Shown here piece by piece: positions 50,926 to 59,862 of a stretch of 64,000 bases of DNA (position 1 is its first letter; each line of letters opens with the position of its first letter). Source of the stretch: JACVRW01 sp034664085 (lineage in GTDB: Bacteria > Actinomycetota > Thermoleophilia > Solirubrobacterales > Thermoleophilaceae); assembly GCA_034664085.1 (NCBI GenBank), contig JAXDII010000018.1, positions 1 through 64,000 on the forward strand. The letters run 5' to 3'. Under the pieces are notes generated by a model. It was not told the origin of the DNA. It did no database searches and saw only the letters and a program-made list of their open reading frames with translations. A program made the translations under genes and the position numbers.

Positions 50926-52133
50926 CTGCGCACCAGTCTGACCTTCACTCGCAGGCGGAGCGTCAGAAGCATGGCGCCGAGCAGGATGGCGACGACCGCC
51001 AAGATGGTCAAGGGGACGCCCAGCTCCGACAGGAGCACCCTCAGTGTCCCCGCCCCGGGGACGTCGGTGGCTGTCACGAGGGGGAGGCGGCGGACCCGCT
51101 CGCCGTCTACGAGCACGGTCACGGAGCCGACCCGCCTGCCCGCGGGGAGCGGGCCGGAGAGCTGCTCGGGGGCGTCCACGCGGCGCTTCACCCGCTGCCC
51201 TTCGCGCAGCGTCACCACGACCCCCCGTTGGGGTACGAGCGCGGTGCGCTCGTCGCGGTATTCGATCGCGGCACGCGCCAGCGGACGGTCGCGATCGAGC
51301 ACGCGGACGCGCTGAAAACGTCCAAGCCCCCAGCGCAGCAGCGCGAGCGTGTCGGCGTCGCGGGCGGCCTCGCTCGGCTCCCCCATGACGACGGCGATCA
51401 CGCGGGCGCCGGTGCGCGCACTCTTTGCCGACCCGACGAGCACGTACCCGGCCTGCGAGGTGTGGCCGGTCTTGACGCCGTTCACGAACGGATACGACGC
51501 GATCAGCGAGTTGCGGTTCTCCACCACGCGCGGGCGGGCCCCGGTCTCGAGCTCGGCGGCCGGCATGTCGGCCACGCGGGCGAATCGGGGCCGCGCCAAC
51601 AGGTAGCGCGCGAGCGTGGCGAGGTCGCGGGCAGTGGAGTAGTTGGCCGGGTCGTCGAAGCCGATCGGGTTGGCGTAGCTCGTGTCGGCGAGGCCGAGCT
51701 CCGCGGCGCGCGCGTTCATCTCGGACACGAAGGCGCTGCGGGTGCCGGCGATGCCCTCCGCCAGCGTCACCGCGGCGTCGTTGGCGCTCTCGAGCATGAG
51801 CGCCTCGAACAGATCCTGCACGCGCATCCGCTCGCCCGGCCGCAGCGCGATCTGGGACTCGACCGGTGCGGCGTCGTAGTCCGCGGCGGTGAACACCTGG
51901 CGCGGCCTGGTCCGCTCGAGCGTCAGCAGGGCGGTCATCAGCTTCGTGGTGCTCGCGATCTGGCGGCGCGACCGGGCGCGCTTGGCGAACAGCACGTCGC
52001 CGTCGCGACCGTCCACGACGATCGCGGCATCCGCCCCCGGCAGCGGGGGTGGCGCTTCGTCGGCCTGTGCCTGCGCCTGCGCCGGAGCAACCGCGGCCCC
52101 GAGCACGAGCAGGAGTGTTGCCGCCAGCCTCAC
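50922..52133 (-). CDS. dacA: D-alanyl-D-alanine carboxypeptidase (PBP5-like, S11)
   Basis: The 403 residues start with a signal peptide and have the three penicillin-binding motifs: STTK (61-64), SAN (116-118) and KTG (221-223). A beta-rich C-terminal domain and a final membrane helix with basic residues follow (LTILAVVAILLGAMLLTL). It trims pentapeptides in peptidoglycan. It overlaps both the LysM gene and the kinase gene by four bases. Confidence 0.93.
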   Translation of the reverse strand: MRLAATLLLVLGAAVAPAQAQAQADEAPPPLPGADAAIVVDGRDGDVLFAKRARSRRQIASTTKLMTALLTLERTRPRQVFTAADYDAAPVESQIALRPGERMRVQDLFEALMLESANDAAVTLAEGIAGTRSAFVSEMNARAAELGLADTSYANPIGFDDPANYSTARDLATLARYLLARPRFARVADMPAAELETGARPRVVENRNSLIASYPFVNGVKTGHTSQAGYVLVGSAKSARTGARVIAVVMGEPSEAARDADTLALLRWGLGRFQRVRVLDRDRPLARAAIEYRDERTALVPQRGVVVTLREGQRVKRRVDAPEQLSGPLPAGRRVGSVTVLVDGERVRRLPLVTATDVPGAGTLRVLLSELGVPLTILAVVAILLGAMLLTLRLRVKVRLVRR

Positions 52134-52468
52134 TCGCGCAGCTTGATCCTCTGCCCGACGATCAGGTTCTGCGGATCGAGCTCGGGGTTGAGCTCCTGGA
52201 GGCGCTCGACCGTCACGCCCGTCTTCTCCGCGATCAGGCCCAGCGTGTCGTTCAGCTTGACCATGTAGGTGGGACGGCGGCGGCGCGGCGGCTGCTCTTG
52301 CGCGGTTTCATCGGTGCCCTGGCCGGCGGTCTCCTGGACCGCGTCGGAACCGGAGCCGTTGGACTGGGTCGAGCTCTGCACCACGACGAGGACGGCGGCG
52401 ATCGCCAGCACCAGCGCCAGCGGGGCGAGGATGCGTGCGGCGCTTCGTCGTCGTCCTTGATCGGCCAT
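52130..52468 (-). CDS. Membrane-anchored LysM protein
   Basis: The 112 residues have a cytoplasmic Arg-rich start, one membrane helix (LALVLAIAAVLVVVQS), a Gln/Glu-rich linker and a C-terminal LysM repeat (VKLNDTLGLIAEKTGVTVERL, then NLIVGQRIKLRE). The start at 52466-52468 follows GGGGAG. It presumably holds onto glycan strands next to the carboxypeptidase encoded by the following, overlapping gene. Confidence 0.9.
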   Translation of the reverse strand: MADQGRRRSAARILAPLALVLAIAAVLVVVQSSTQSNGSGSDAVQETAGQGTDETAQEQPPRRRRPTYMVKLNDTLGLIAEKTGVTVERLQELNPELDPQNLIVGQRIKLRE

Positions 52469-52547
52469 CGGTGCTCCCCAGGCGGGCCCGCGGAGCTTAG
52501 AGCGCGCGGCGGGCGCCCTGGGCCGGTGGGATACGCCCACCGAGTTG

Positions 52548-53474
52548 CTACAGGTCCCAGGCCGCGGCGCGCAGCTCCTCGGCCGCCGCCGCTGCCGCCG
52601 TCGCGGGGTCGCCGCCGCGCTCCGCGTGCGCGTTGACGATCGAGCGCGAGGCGGTGATCAGGCCGGCCGCGGGGTGCGGCGCGAAGGCGGCGCCGAGGTC
52701 CGCCACGCGCCCGCCCTGGGCGCCCACGCCGGGCAGCAGGAAGACGGCACGCGGCATCAGCTCGCGCAGCCGCTCGAGCAGCGCCGGCTGGGTGGCGCCA
52801 GTCACGGCGCCGACCAGCGACAGGCCGCAGTCGGCGGTGTGCGCGGCGCCGAGCTCGTCGGTGAGGCGCGCCAGCCGCTCGTGCAGGGGCGGATCCCCCT
52901 CGTCCTGGATCTCTGCCGCGCCCGGGTTCGAGGTGCGCACGAGCACGAAGCAGCCGGCCCCGGCCGCCGCCGCGGCGCCGATCAGCGGCTCGAGCGAGTC
53001 GCGGCCGAGCAGCGGGTTGGCCGTGAAGGCGTCGGCGCCGAGGCCGGGCACGGGCCCGAAGGGACCGTCCGTCTCGCCCACCAGCGCCTGGGCGTACGCC
53101 TTTGCCGTGACCGGGACGTCGCCGCGCTTGCCGTCCGCGAGCACGAGCAGCCCGTGGTCGCGGGCGATCGCAGCGGTCCGCTCGAGCGCCTCCCACCCCG
53201 GTGCGCCGAGGCGCTCGAAGCAGGCGAGCTGGAGCTTGACCGCCACGCAGGCCGGGCCCGCGGCGACGATCGCCGCGCGGCAGTGGGCCGCCACGGCCTC
53301 CGCGGTCTGCGCCCGTGCCAGATGCCCGCCTTCGCCAGAGTCGGCAAAGCGCTCGAGCGCCTCGGGCCACAGGGAGGCGGGGTCCGGGTCGAGCCCGAGT
53401 ACGACACGGCTGCGGCGCTCATCGACGAGCGCCGCAAGCCGGTCGCAGAAATGCGGTCGCGAACCCCCGGTCAA
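52548..53474 (-). CDS. pyrF: Orotidine-5'-phosphate decarboxylase, type 2
   Basis: The 308-residue enzyme performs the last step to UMP. VVLGLDPDPASLWP is the type 2 start, LADGKRGDVPVTAKAYA contains the catalytic Lys/Asp array, and FTANPLLGRDSLEPLI is also characteristic. Length fits the long actinobacterial group. The apparent start is TTG (53472-53474) with poor ribosome site, so the first few residues are uncertain. Confidence 0.93.
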   Translation of the reverse strand: MTGGSRPHFCDRLAALVDERRSRVVLGLDPDPASLWPEALERFADSGEGGHLARAQTAEAVAAHCRAAIVAAGPACVAVKLQLACFERLGAPGWEALERTAAIARDHGLLVLADGKRGDVPVTAKAYAQALVGETDGPFGPVPGLGADAFTANPLLGRDSLEPLIGAAAAAGAGCFVLVRTSNPGAAEIQDEGDPPLHERLARLTDELGAAHTADCGLSLVGAVTGATQPALLERLRELMPRAVFLLPGVGAQGGRVADLGAAFAPHPAAGLITASRSIVNAHAERGGDPATAAAAAAEELRAAAWDL

Positions 53475-53499
53475 GGTCGCGACTCGAGGGCGGGCGGTC

Positions 53500-53778
53500 C
53501 TACTGTCCCTTTACGGCCTTCTTCAGGGACGAGCCTGCGCTGAAGCGCGGAACCTTGCTCGCCGCGATTTGGATCCGTTCGCCGGTCTGAGGGTTAACTC
53601 CCTGGCGGGCACCGCGGTCGGCAACGGAGAACTTCCCGAAGCCGGTGAAGTTGATGTCTCCGCCGCGGCGAAGAACTTCCTCAATGGTGTCGAGGACACC
53701 ATTGACGGCCTTCTCCGCCTCGCCCTTCCCCAGGCCCGAGCGGTCGGCCACCTGGTCCACGAACTCGGACTTCGTCAC
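53500..53778 (-). CDS. hup: HU-family DNA-binding protein
   Basis: The 92 residues are a classic HU: TKSEFVDQVADRSGLGKGEAEKAV, GGDINFTGFGKFSV and NPQTGERIQIAASKVPRFSAG. It lacks the long Lys-rich tail of mycobacterial HupB. The GTG has an ideal AAGGAGG upstream. It precedes pyrF by 25 bases, and two copies of a 13-base repeat lie upstream. Confidence 0.95.
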   Translation of the reverse strand: MTKSEFVDQVADRSGLGKGEAEKAVNGVLDTIEEVLRRGGDINFTGFGKFSVADRGARQGVNPQTGERIQIAASKVPRFSAGSSLKKAVKGQ

Positions 53779-53851
53779 GTCATCCTCCTTGCCGGGGGCA
53801 ACTGAATGGGCCGCAACGTAACAATGCCTGCGGACGACAGAAGCGATTTTC

Positions 53852-53907
53852 CCCCTTGCAGAGCGGAAAAGCGCGCTCCTTACGTGTCTTTCGGCCCCTT
53901 GCAGAGC
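53852..53907. repeat. 13-base direct repeat upstream of the HU gene
   Basis: CCCCTTGCAGAGC occurs at 53852-53864 and 53895-53907, 43 bases apart (about four helical turns). The inner copy is also flanked by TTTTCC and GGAAAA in inverted orientation. The block lies 74-129 bases before the HU start, where a promoter or regulator site is expected. Confidence 0.5.
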
Positions 53908-53920
53908 CAATTTTCGGGCC

Positions 53921-55267
53921 TCAGGCGCCCGAAACGGCCATCTCGCCGACCAGGATCGGCGGGGCCTTGACGCTCCCGCCGAAGGGCACCCAGCGTGCCT
54001 GCGACCCCACCTCGCGCACCGCCTGGAGCATCGAGACGAGGTCGCTTGCGATCGTCAGCTCGCGCACCGGCGCGCCCGCCTCGCCGCCTTCGATCAGCCG
54101 CCCCGAGGCGCCCACGGAGAAGATGCCGGACACCGGGTTGACGCCCGAGTGGAGTCCCGCCACGTCGGTCACGAACAGGCCGTCGCCGGCCTCGCGGAGG
54201 AGTCCCTCGAGGTCGTGCGTGCCCGGCTCGAGCACGAGGTTGGTGGTGCCCACGGACGGCGGCGACCGGTAGGACCCGCGGCTCGCGTTGCCCGTCGTCT
54301 GGCGACCGGCCCTGCGTGCGGTGCGGGCGTCGAACAGGAACGTCAGCAGCCGCCCGTCGCCGATCAGGGGCGTGTGGCGGCTCGGCGAGCCCTCGCCGTC
54401 GAAGGGGGCGCTGGCGGGGCCGTCGGGATCGGTGCCGTCGTCAGCCAGCGCGACGGCCCCGTGGGCGATCTCGTCGCCCTCGCGGCCGGCGAACAGGGAG
54501 CGCCCGCGCTGGACCGCCTCGGCCGACAGCATCGAGCCGATGAAGCCCATGAACGACGCCGCCACGAACGCGTCGAGCACCACGGGGCAGCGCCGGCTGT
54601 CGGGCTGCCGCGCGCCGACGAGGGCGAGTGCCCGCTCGGCGGCCTCCGCGCCGATCGCCTCGGCATCGAGCGCCCCCGGGTCGCGCGCGAGGTCCACGCC
54701 GAGCCCGGTCATCAGGTCTGCCCCCTCTCCGGCGAAGGCGGACGCGTAGGCCCAGGCCTGGGTGGCGTCGTAGCCGTCGGTGAACCCGCGCGAGTTGGCC
54801 AGCGCCACGCTGCCCTCGGCGTCCGAGTAGATGGCGTTCTCCACCTGGGTCACGCCCGGCCGCGAGCGGGCGGCCCGCTCGACCGCGAGGGCCAGCTCCA
54901 CCTTCTGCTCGGTCGACCACTCGCGCAGTACCGGCGACGCGAGCCCCTCGACCGGCGTCGCTCCGCACTCGTCGGGCAGGCCGCCGTACTCGTCGGGGTC
55001 GGCAGCCTCGGCGGCAGCCCGGGCAGCGCCCGCCACCTCGGCCAGCCCGCCCTCCGAGAGGTCAGTGCCGTACGCGTATCCCGAGCGCCCGTCGACGAAG
55101 GCGCGCACGCCCACGCCGCGCCCGCCCGCGTCGCTGAGGCTCTCCACCTCGCCGTCGTAGACCTGTATGCGCCGGCTCGTGGCCTCCTCGGCCCAGGCCT
55201 CGGCGTCGGTTGCGCCCGCGTCCACGGCCGCCTCGACCGCGCGCCGGGCGACGTCGTCGAGCTTCAC
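53921..55267 (-). CDS. TldE/PmbA-family metalloprotease subunit
   Basis: The 448 residues belong to the TldD/TldE fold (GGRGVGVRAFVDGRSGYAYG near the N-terminus; GIFSVGASGRLIEGGE near the C-terminus). It lacks the HExxxH of its partner, as TldE does. TldD/E forms a heterodimeric protease that trims unfolded peptides, including peptide antibiotics and modified peptides. The GTG overlaps the tldD stop. Confidence 0.92.
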   Translation of the reverse strand: MKLDDVARRAVEAAVDAGATDAEAWAEEATSRRIQVYDGEVESLSDAGGRGVGVRAFVDGRSGYAYGTDLSEGGLAEVAGAARAAAEAADPDEYGGLPDECGATPVEGLASPVLREWSTEQKVELALAVERAARSRPGVTQVENAIYSDAEGSVALANSRGFTDGYDATQAWAYASAFAGEGADLMTGLGVDLARDPGALDAEAIGAEAAERALALVGARQPDSRRCPVVLDAFVAASFMGFIGSMLSAEAVQRGRSLFAGREGDEIAHGAVALADDGTDPDGPASAPFDGEGSPSRHTPLIGDGRLLTFLFDARTARRAGRQTTGNASRGSYRSPPSVGTTNLVLEPGTHDLEGLLREAGDGLFVTDVAGLHSGVNPVSGIFSVGASGRLIEGGEAGAPVRELTIASDLVSMLQAVREVGSQARWVPFGGSVKAPPILVGEMAVSGA

Positions 55268-56646
55268 GCAGTGCCGCCCACGGTCAGCTCCCTGATGCGC
55301 ACGTGGGGCTGGCCGACGCCCGCGGGCACCGTCTGTCCCGCCTTGCCGCAGTAGCCGCTTGCGATCTCGAGGTCGCCGGCGATGCCGTCGATCGCCCGCA
55401 GCGCCTCGATGCCGTTGCCGACCAGCGTGGCGCCGCGCACCGGCGCCGTCACCTTGCCGCCCTCGATCAGGTAGCCCTCGGAGACGCCGAAGACGAAGTC
55501 CCCGGTGGCGGGCTCCACCTGTCCGCCGCCGAAGGAGACCGCGTAGAGGCCGCGCTCCACCCCGCCGATCAGCTCCTCCGGGGTCGCCTCGCCGGGCGCG
55601 AAGTAGGTGTTGGTCATCCGCGGGACCGGAAGGTGGCGGAACGACTCGCGCCTGCCGTTGCCGGTGGACTCGACGCCGTCGCGCCGGGCGCGCACGAGGT
55701 CGTAGAGGTAGCTCGTCAGCCGCCCGTCCTCGATCACCGTCGTGCGGCGGGTGGGCGTGCCCTCGTCGTCGATGCCGTCGCTGCCCCATTCGTTGGGCCG
55801 GCGGCCGTCGTCGTAGGCGGTGACGAACGTCTCGGCGAGCTGGTCCCCGACCCGCCCGGCGTAGACGCTGGCGCGCTTCTGGACCGCGTCCGCCTCGAGC
55901 CCGTGGCCGACGGCCTCGTGCAGGAGCACTCCGCCGAAGGCGTTGCCCACCACGACCGGCAGCCGCCCGGTCGGGGCGTCGACGGCGTCGAGCAGGGTGA
56001 GGGCGCGGCGGGCGGCCTTCTCGGCCACCTCCTCCGGGTCGGAGGCGACCAGCTCCCATCCGGCGTGGCGGCCGCGGGTGTCGGACCCGGTCTCGACGCG
56101 GTCGCCGCGCCGGGCCACGACCTGCGCGCTGAGCCGCACGCGGGTGCGGTCGTCCGCCGCCGCGCGCCCCTCGGAGCTGTAGACCTCGACCTGGCGGCGC
56201 GACTCGCCGTAGCCGACGCGCGCCTGGGTCACCTCGGAGGCCAGCGAGCGGGCGCGCTCGTCGCAGGCGCGCAGGAGCGCGGCCTTGCGCTCCACCTCCA
56301 CCTCCTCGGGGCGGACGTCGACCGCGTGGCCCTCGGCCGGCTGTGCGGCCCCGAGCCGCGCCGGCGTCCGCGCCTTGCCGCGCAGCGCCTGGGCCGCCGA
56401 CTCCGCCACGCGCAGCAGGTCCTGCTCGGCGAGGCCGTCCACGTGGCCGTAGTAGGTCGACTCGCCGCTGACGACGCGCACGCAGGCGCCCCGCTCGCGT
56501 CCCCCCTGGGGGCGCTCGACGCGGCCGTCGTCGAGCGAGATCGCAAAGCCGTGGCGCGCCTCCGCGTACAGCTCGGCGAAGTCGCCGCCGCGCGCGAGCG
56601 CCCGCTCGAGCACGCGGGTCGCGAGCGCGGGGTCGACGAGGCTCAC
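55264..56646 (-). CDS. tldD: TldD-family zinc metalloprotease subunit
   Basis: The 460 residues carry the catalytic HExxxH as LLHEAVGHGLEAD (H243, E244, H248) and the long beta-rich TldD C-terminus (SEGYLIEGGKVTAPVRG, SGYCGKAGQ). Together with the following gene it should form the TldD/E protease. Upstream on the same strand are an 89-residue protein and a roadblock protein, both overlapping by four bases. Confidence 0.94.
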   Translation of the reverse strand: MSLVDPALATRVLERALARGGDFAELYAEARHGFAISLDDGRVERPQGGRERGACVRVVSGESTYYGHVDGLAEQDLLRVAESAAQALRGKARTPARLGAAQPAEGHAVDVRPEEVEVERKAALLRACDERARSLASEVTQARVGYGESRRQVEVYSSEGRAAADDRTRVRLSAQVVARRGDRVETGSDTRGRHAGWELVASDPEEVAEKAARRALTLLDAVDAPTGRLPVVVGNAFGGVLLHEAVGHGLEADAVQKRASVYAGRVGDQLAETFVTAYDDGRRPNEWGSDGIDDEGTPTRRTTVIEDGRLTSYLYDLVRARRDGVESTGNGRRESFRHLPVPRMTNTYFAPGEATPEELIGGVERGLYAVSFGGGQVEPATGDFVFGVSEGYLIEGGKVTAPVRGATLVGNGIEALRAIDGIAGDLEIASGYCGKAGQTVPAGVGQPHVRIRELTVGGTA

Positions 56647-56912
56647 GGCTCGTCCCGCGACGCGGAGGCTCGGCGGGCGCGGCGTGGCTTGGCCTCTGCG
56701 TCGGCCTCGCCGACCAGCTCGACCATCCGCTCGGCGGTCTCCAGCAGGCGCTCGTAGCCGCGGCCATCGGGCTGCACCAGGCGCGCATACCCGGTTTCGT
56801 CGTAGACGAGCACGCGCGGCTCGCGTTCGCGCTGCATGCGCCGCACCGTGGCGGCCATGCCCTCGGCGATGCCGGCGGCGCGGCGGATCGGCCCCTTGCG
56901 CTTCTCCTTCAC
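56643..56912 (-). CDS. Small basic protein between roadblock and tldD
   Basis: The 89-residue protein is strongly basic at both ends (KEKRKGPIRRAAGIAEG; KPRRARRASASRDEP) with a short central conserved-looking part (RVLVYDETGYARLVQPDGRGYERLLETAERM). It starts with GTG overlapping the roadblock stop and ends overlapping tldD. I do not recognise it. Being locked between the two genes, it probably works with them, perhaps as a TldD/E substrate; this is a guess. Confidence 0.65.
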   Translation of the reverse strand: MKEKRKGPIRRAAGIAEGMAATVRRMQREREPRVLVYDETGYARLVQPDGRGYERLLETAERMVELVGEADAEAKPRRARRASASRDEP

Positions 56913-57388
56913 GGGGAGTCCTCGCCGTCGAGCCCGAGCTCCGGAACCGGCGTCTCGCCCGCGGCGGCCTCCTCGGTCGCCGGCAGCGGCGCGCCCTCGG
57001 CTGCGGCGGCGGTCGAGCGCCGGATCGGCGGCCCGCCCTCCAGCTCGCCGAGCACGGCGCGCAGGTCCATCAGCATCAGCGAGGACAGCGCCGCCCGGCG
57101 GGCCACCACTGCCAGCGTCCAGTGCGGCGTTCGCGAGGCGTAGACCATGCCGCCGTCGACCTGCGCCTCCACCTGCTCGGGCGGTCCGCCCGGCAGGTCG
57201 CGGTGGGCGCGGTCCACCGCCTCGATCAGCTCGCGTGCGAGCCGGGCGAGGTCGGCGGAGCGGCTCTTCGGCACGCCGTGGAAGCCCGCCGGGGAGCCGG
57301 CGGCGTCCAGCAGCACGGCGGCGCGGGCATCGGTCGAGAGCTCGCAGAGGCGCCGCGCGGTGCGCTCGGGAGTGAGCGTCCCTGCCAT
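56909..57388 (-). CDS. Roadblock/LC7-like domain protein
   Basis: The 159 residues contain one roadblock-like module (ARAAVLLDAAGSPAGF, VDGGMVYASRTPHWTLAVVA, SSLMLMDLRAVLGEL) and a disordered acidic tail. Bacterial members bind small GTPases of the MglA type, but none is encoded here. It begins the four-gene tldD/tldE operon. Confidence 0.72.
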   Translation of the reverse strand: MAGTLTPERTARRLCELSTDARAAVLLDAAGSPAGFHGVPKSRSADLARLARELIEAVDRAHRDLPGGPPEQVEAQVDGGMVYASRTPHWTLAVVARRAALSSLMLMDLRAVLGELEGGPPIRRSTAAAAEGAPLPATEEAAAGETPVPELGLDGEDSP

Positions 57389-57406
57389 CGCGGTCAGAAT
57401 ACCGGC

Positions 57407-57547
57407 GTGCCCCTCTCCCGAATCTCATGGCTCGTCACCGTCGCGATCTGCCTGATCGCCGCCCTGCTCCTGCTGCTGGACGGCTACTACGGCTACTCGG
57501 GAGTGCTGCTCGCGGTCGCCGCCGCGGCGGCCGTCAACCTGCTGTAG
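57407..57547 (+). CDS. Tiny hydrophobic membrane protein
   Basis: The 46-codon frame encodes two hydrophobic stretches (WLVTVAICLIAALLLLLDG, and GVLLAVAAAAAVNLL) separated by a Tyr/Gly turn. It starts with GTG 18 bases from the divergent roadblock start, and its end overlaps the convergent CDF gene by 14 bases. Composition and position support a real gene, but no homology is available. Confidence 0.5.
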   Translation: MPLSRISWLVTVAICLIAALLLLLDGYYGYSGVLLAVAAAAAVNLL

Positions 57548-58496
57548 GGGCGTCGCCGGCGGGGCGCGGGTGGACCGCCGCGTCCTCGGGCTCGAGGTGG
57601 ATGAGGACGTCCGCCCCGCGCAGCCGGGAGCGGATGGCGCCCTCCAGCTGGTGGGCCAGCTCGTGCGCCCGCTTGAGGCTGGTGCCCTCGCGGAACTGCA
57701 CGTGCAGGTCGACGTAGCGGCGGCTGCCCGCGCGCCGTGCCCGCAGCTTGTGGAAGCCGATGATGGAGTCCGAGCCGAACTCCTCGATCGCCCCGCGCAC
57801 GGCCGCCAGCTCGTCCTCGGGCAGGGCCTCGTCGACGAGCTCGCGCGTGGAGCGGTTGAGGATCCGCAGTCCGGCGAAGACGATCGCGACGGCTACGAGC
57901 AGCGCGGTGATCGCGTCCAACTCGACGATGCCGGTCACCTCGACCAGCACCAGACCAGCCAGCACGCCAAGCGACGTGAACGCGTCGGTGCGCAGGTGGG
58001 CGGCGTCGCCCTCGAGCGCCGGCGAGTCGGTGGCGCGCGCCTGCCGGTAGAGGTAGGTGGACACGACGAGGTTCGCCGCCGCCGAGAAGGCGATCACGCC
58101 GATGCCGAATCCAAGGGACTCGATCTCGGCTCCGTGCGACAGCCGCCGCACCGACTCGAAGATGATCACCGCGGCGCCGATCAGGATCAGCACGCCCTCG
58201 ATCGCCGCGGCCACGTTCTCGACCTTCTGATGGCCGTAGGGGTGCGACGCGTCCGCCGGCTGGTCGGCCTTGCGCACCGAGAAGTAGGCGATCACCGAGG
58301 CCATCAGGTCGATCGCCGAGTGGACCGCCTCGGTGATGATCGCGACCGAGCCCGTGATCGCGCCGGCGACCAGCTTCAGGATGATCAGGATCGTGTTGGA
58401 GGCGATCGAGAGCCCCGCCGCGCGCTCCTTGCGCGGCGTCTGCGCGGTGGGTCCCACGGCGCGCGCCGATGCCCCCATGAGCCGGCTCATCCTCAT
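57534..58496 (-). CDS. Cation diffusion facilitator (zinc/iron/manganese efflux)
   Basis: The 320-residue CDF protein has six membrane helices and a cytoplasmic C-terminal domain. The metal site is visible as EAVHSAIDLMAS in helix 2 and DAFTSLGVLAGL in helix 5, together with HPYGHQKVENVAA. An HIHLEPEDA-like ending (VLIHLEPEDAAVH) may bind metal. The ATG overlaps rdgB (ATGA). Confidence 0.92.
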   Translation of the reverse strand: MRMSRLMGASARAVGPTAQTPRKERAAGLSIASNTILIILKLVAGAITGSVAIITEAVHSAIDLMASVIAYFSVRKADQPADASHPYGHQKVENVAAAIEGVLILIGAAVIIFESVRRLSHGAEIESLGFGIGVIAFSAAANLVVSTYLYRQARATDSPALEGDAAHLRTDAFTSLGVLAGLVLVEVTGIVELDAITALLVAVAIVFAGLRILNRSTRELVDEALPEDELAAVRGAIEEFGSDSIIGFHKLRARRAGSRRYVDLHVQFREGTSLKRAHELAHQLEGAIRSRLRGADVLIHLEPEDAAVHPRPAGDAPTAG

Positions 58497-59128
58497 CGCC
58501 TGCGCCGCCGCCACAGATCGCCGATCGGCCCGCGCGGCCGCTCCTGCTCCTCGGCGCGCATCAGCCTCAGCGCGAGCTCGCGCGCGGCGCGTCCGCGGTG
58601 GCTGATCGCGTCCTTCTCGGCCGGCTCCAGCTCCGCCATCGTGCGGTCGTCGCCGGGGTAGTCGTCGGGCACGAAGGCGGGGTCGTAGCCGAACCCGCCG
58701 GTGCCGCGCGGCTCGTGCGTGAGCGTGCCCTCGCAGCGCCCGTGCACCACCTCCTCGCGCCCGCCCGGCTCCACGTAGGCGATCGCGCACACGTACGCGG
58801 CGCGCGTGTCGCCGTCCGGCGGAACCTCGCGCAGCAGCTTCGCGAGGTTCTCCTCGTCGGTGGCGTCCTCGCCGGCGAAGCGGGCCGACCACACGCCCGG
58901 CGCCCCGCGCAGGGCCGCGGCCTCGATGCCGGAGTCGTCGGCGATCGCGGGGTGCTCCGTGGCCGCGGCGGCGGCGCGGGCCTTGCCGAGCGCGTTGTCG
59001 GCGAACGTCGTGCCCGTCTCCGGCGGCAGCTGGACGTCGTCCGGCAGCGGATCGAGCTCATACGGGCGCATCAGCTCGGCCAGCTCACGCAGCTTGTGCT
59101 GGTTGCGGGTGGCGAGAAGGAGCCGCAC
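58493..59128 (-). CDS. rdgB: XTP/dITP (non-canonical purine NTP) diphosphatase
   Basis: The 211 residues show LLLATRNQHKLRELAEL, FADNALGKARAAA, IADDSGIEAAALRGAPGVWSARFAG and GGFGYDPAFVPDD, all diagnostic of Ham1/RdgB, which cleans deaminated purine nucleotides. GTG at 59126-59128 is the likely start. It follows rph by two bases, an order conserved in many actinobacteria. Confidence 0.95.
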   Translation of the reverse strand: MRLLLATRNQHKLRELAELMRPYELDPLPDDVQLPPETGTTFADNALGKARAAAAATEHPAIADDSGIEAAALRGAPGVWSARFAGEDATDEENLAKLLREVPPDGDTRAAYVCAIAYVEPGGREEVVHGRCEGTLTHEPRGTGGFGYDPAFVPDDYPGDDRTMAELEPAEKDAISHRGRAARELALRLMRAEEQERPRGPIGDLWRRRRR

Positions 59129-59130
59129 CG

Positions 59131-59862
59131 CTACGCCGTCGCGGCGACGGCCTCCTGCTGGGCCGCTCTGAGCCGGTCGATGCCGGACGCCGCCAGGGCC
59201 AGCAGCTCGTCGAGCGAGGCGCGCGAGAGCGGCGTGCGCTCTGCGGTGGCCTGAACCTCGACCAGGCCGCCGTCGCCCGTCATCACCACGTTGGCGTCGA
59301 CCTCGGCGGTGGAGTCCTCGGAGTAGTCGAGGTCGAGCAGGGCGCGCCCGCCGACGACGCCGCAGGACACGGCGGCCACCGACTGGGAGAGCGGCACCGC
59401 CGGCAGCTTGCCCTCGTTGACGAGCCGCCGCAGCGCCAGCTCGAGCGCGACGTAGCCGCCGGTGATGGCCGCGCAGCGGGTCCCGCCGTCGGCCTCGAGC
59501 ACGTCGCAGTCGATCCACACCGTGCGCTCGCCGAGCGCCTTGAAGTCGATGACGCCGCGCAGCGAGCGCCCGATCAGCCGCTGGATCTCGACCGAGCGCC
59601 CGTCGGGACGCCCCTTCGACACGTCGCGGCGCTTGCGGTCGCCCGTGGACGCGGGCAGCATCCCGTACTCGGCGGTGACCCAGCCGCGGCCCTGGCCCGC
59701 CATCCAGCGCGGCACCTCCTCGTCGACCGACGCCGTGCAGATGACGCGCGTGCCGCCCGCCTCGATCAGGGCCGAGCCGGTCGCCGTGCCGACGAAGCCG
59801 GTCACGATGTTGATCGGGCGCAGGTCGTCCGGCGCGCGTCCGTCGTTGCGGTCTTGGCTCAT
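59131..59862 (-). CDS. rph: Ribonuclease PH
   Basis: The 243-residue phosphorolytic exonuclease trims tRNA 3' ends. Motifs include GTRVICTASVDEEVPRW, GWVTAEYGMLPAST, R-rich SVEIQRLIGRSLRG, DCDVLEADGGTRCAAITG and LDLDYSEDSTAEVDAN. The start at 59860-59862 overlaps the murI stop (ATGA). Full-length with no missing motif. Confidence 0.96.
   Translation of the reverse strand: MSQDRNDGRAPDDLRPINIVTGFVGTATGSALIEAGGTRVICTASVDEEVPRWMAGQGRGWVTAEYGMLPASTGDRKRRDVSKGRPDGRSVEIQRLIGRSLRGVIDFKALGERTVWIDCDVLEADGGTRCAAITGGYVALELALRRLVNEGKLPAVPLSQSVAAVSCGVVGGRALLDLDYSEDSTAEVDANVVMTGDGGLVEVQATAERTPLSRASLDELLALAASGIDRLRAAQQEAVAATA

Noticed and set aside
53921..56788. A 955-residue fused protein covering tldE and part of tldD
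   Set aside because: It is an open frame through tldD in the wrong frame; the real genes end and begin at a GTGA overlap.
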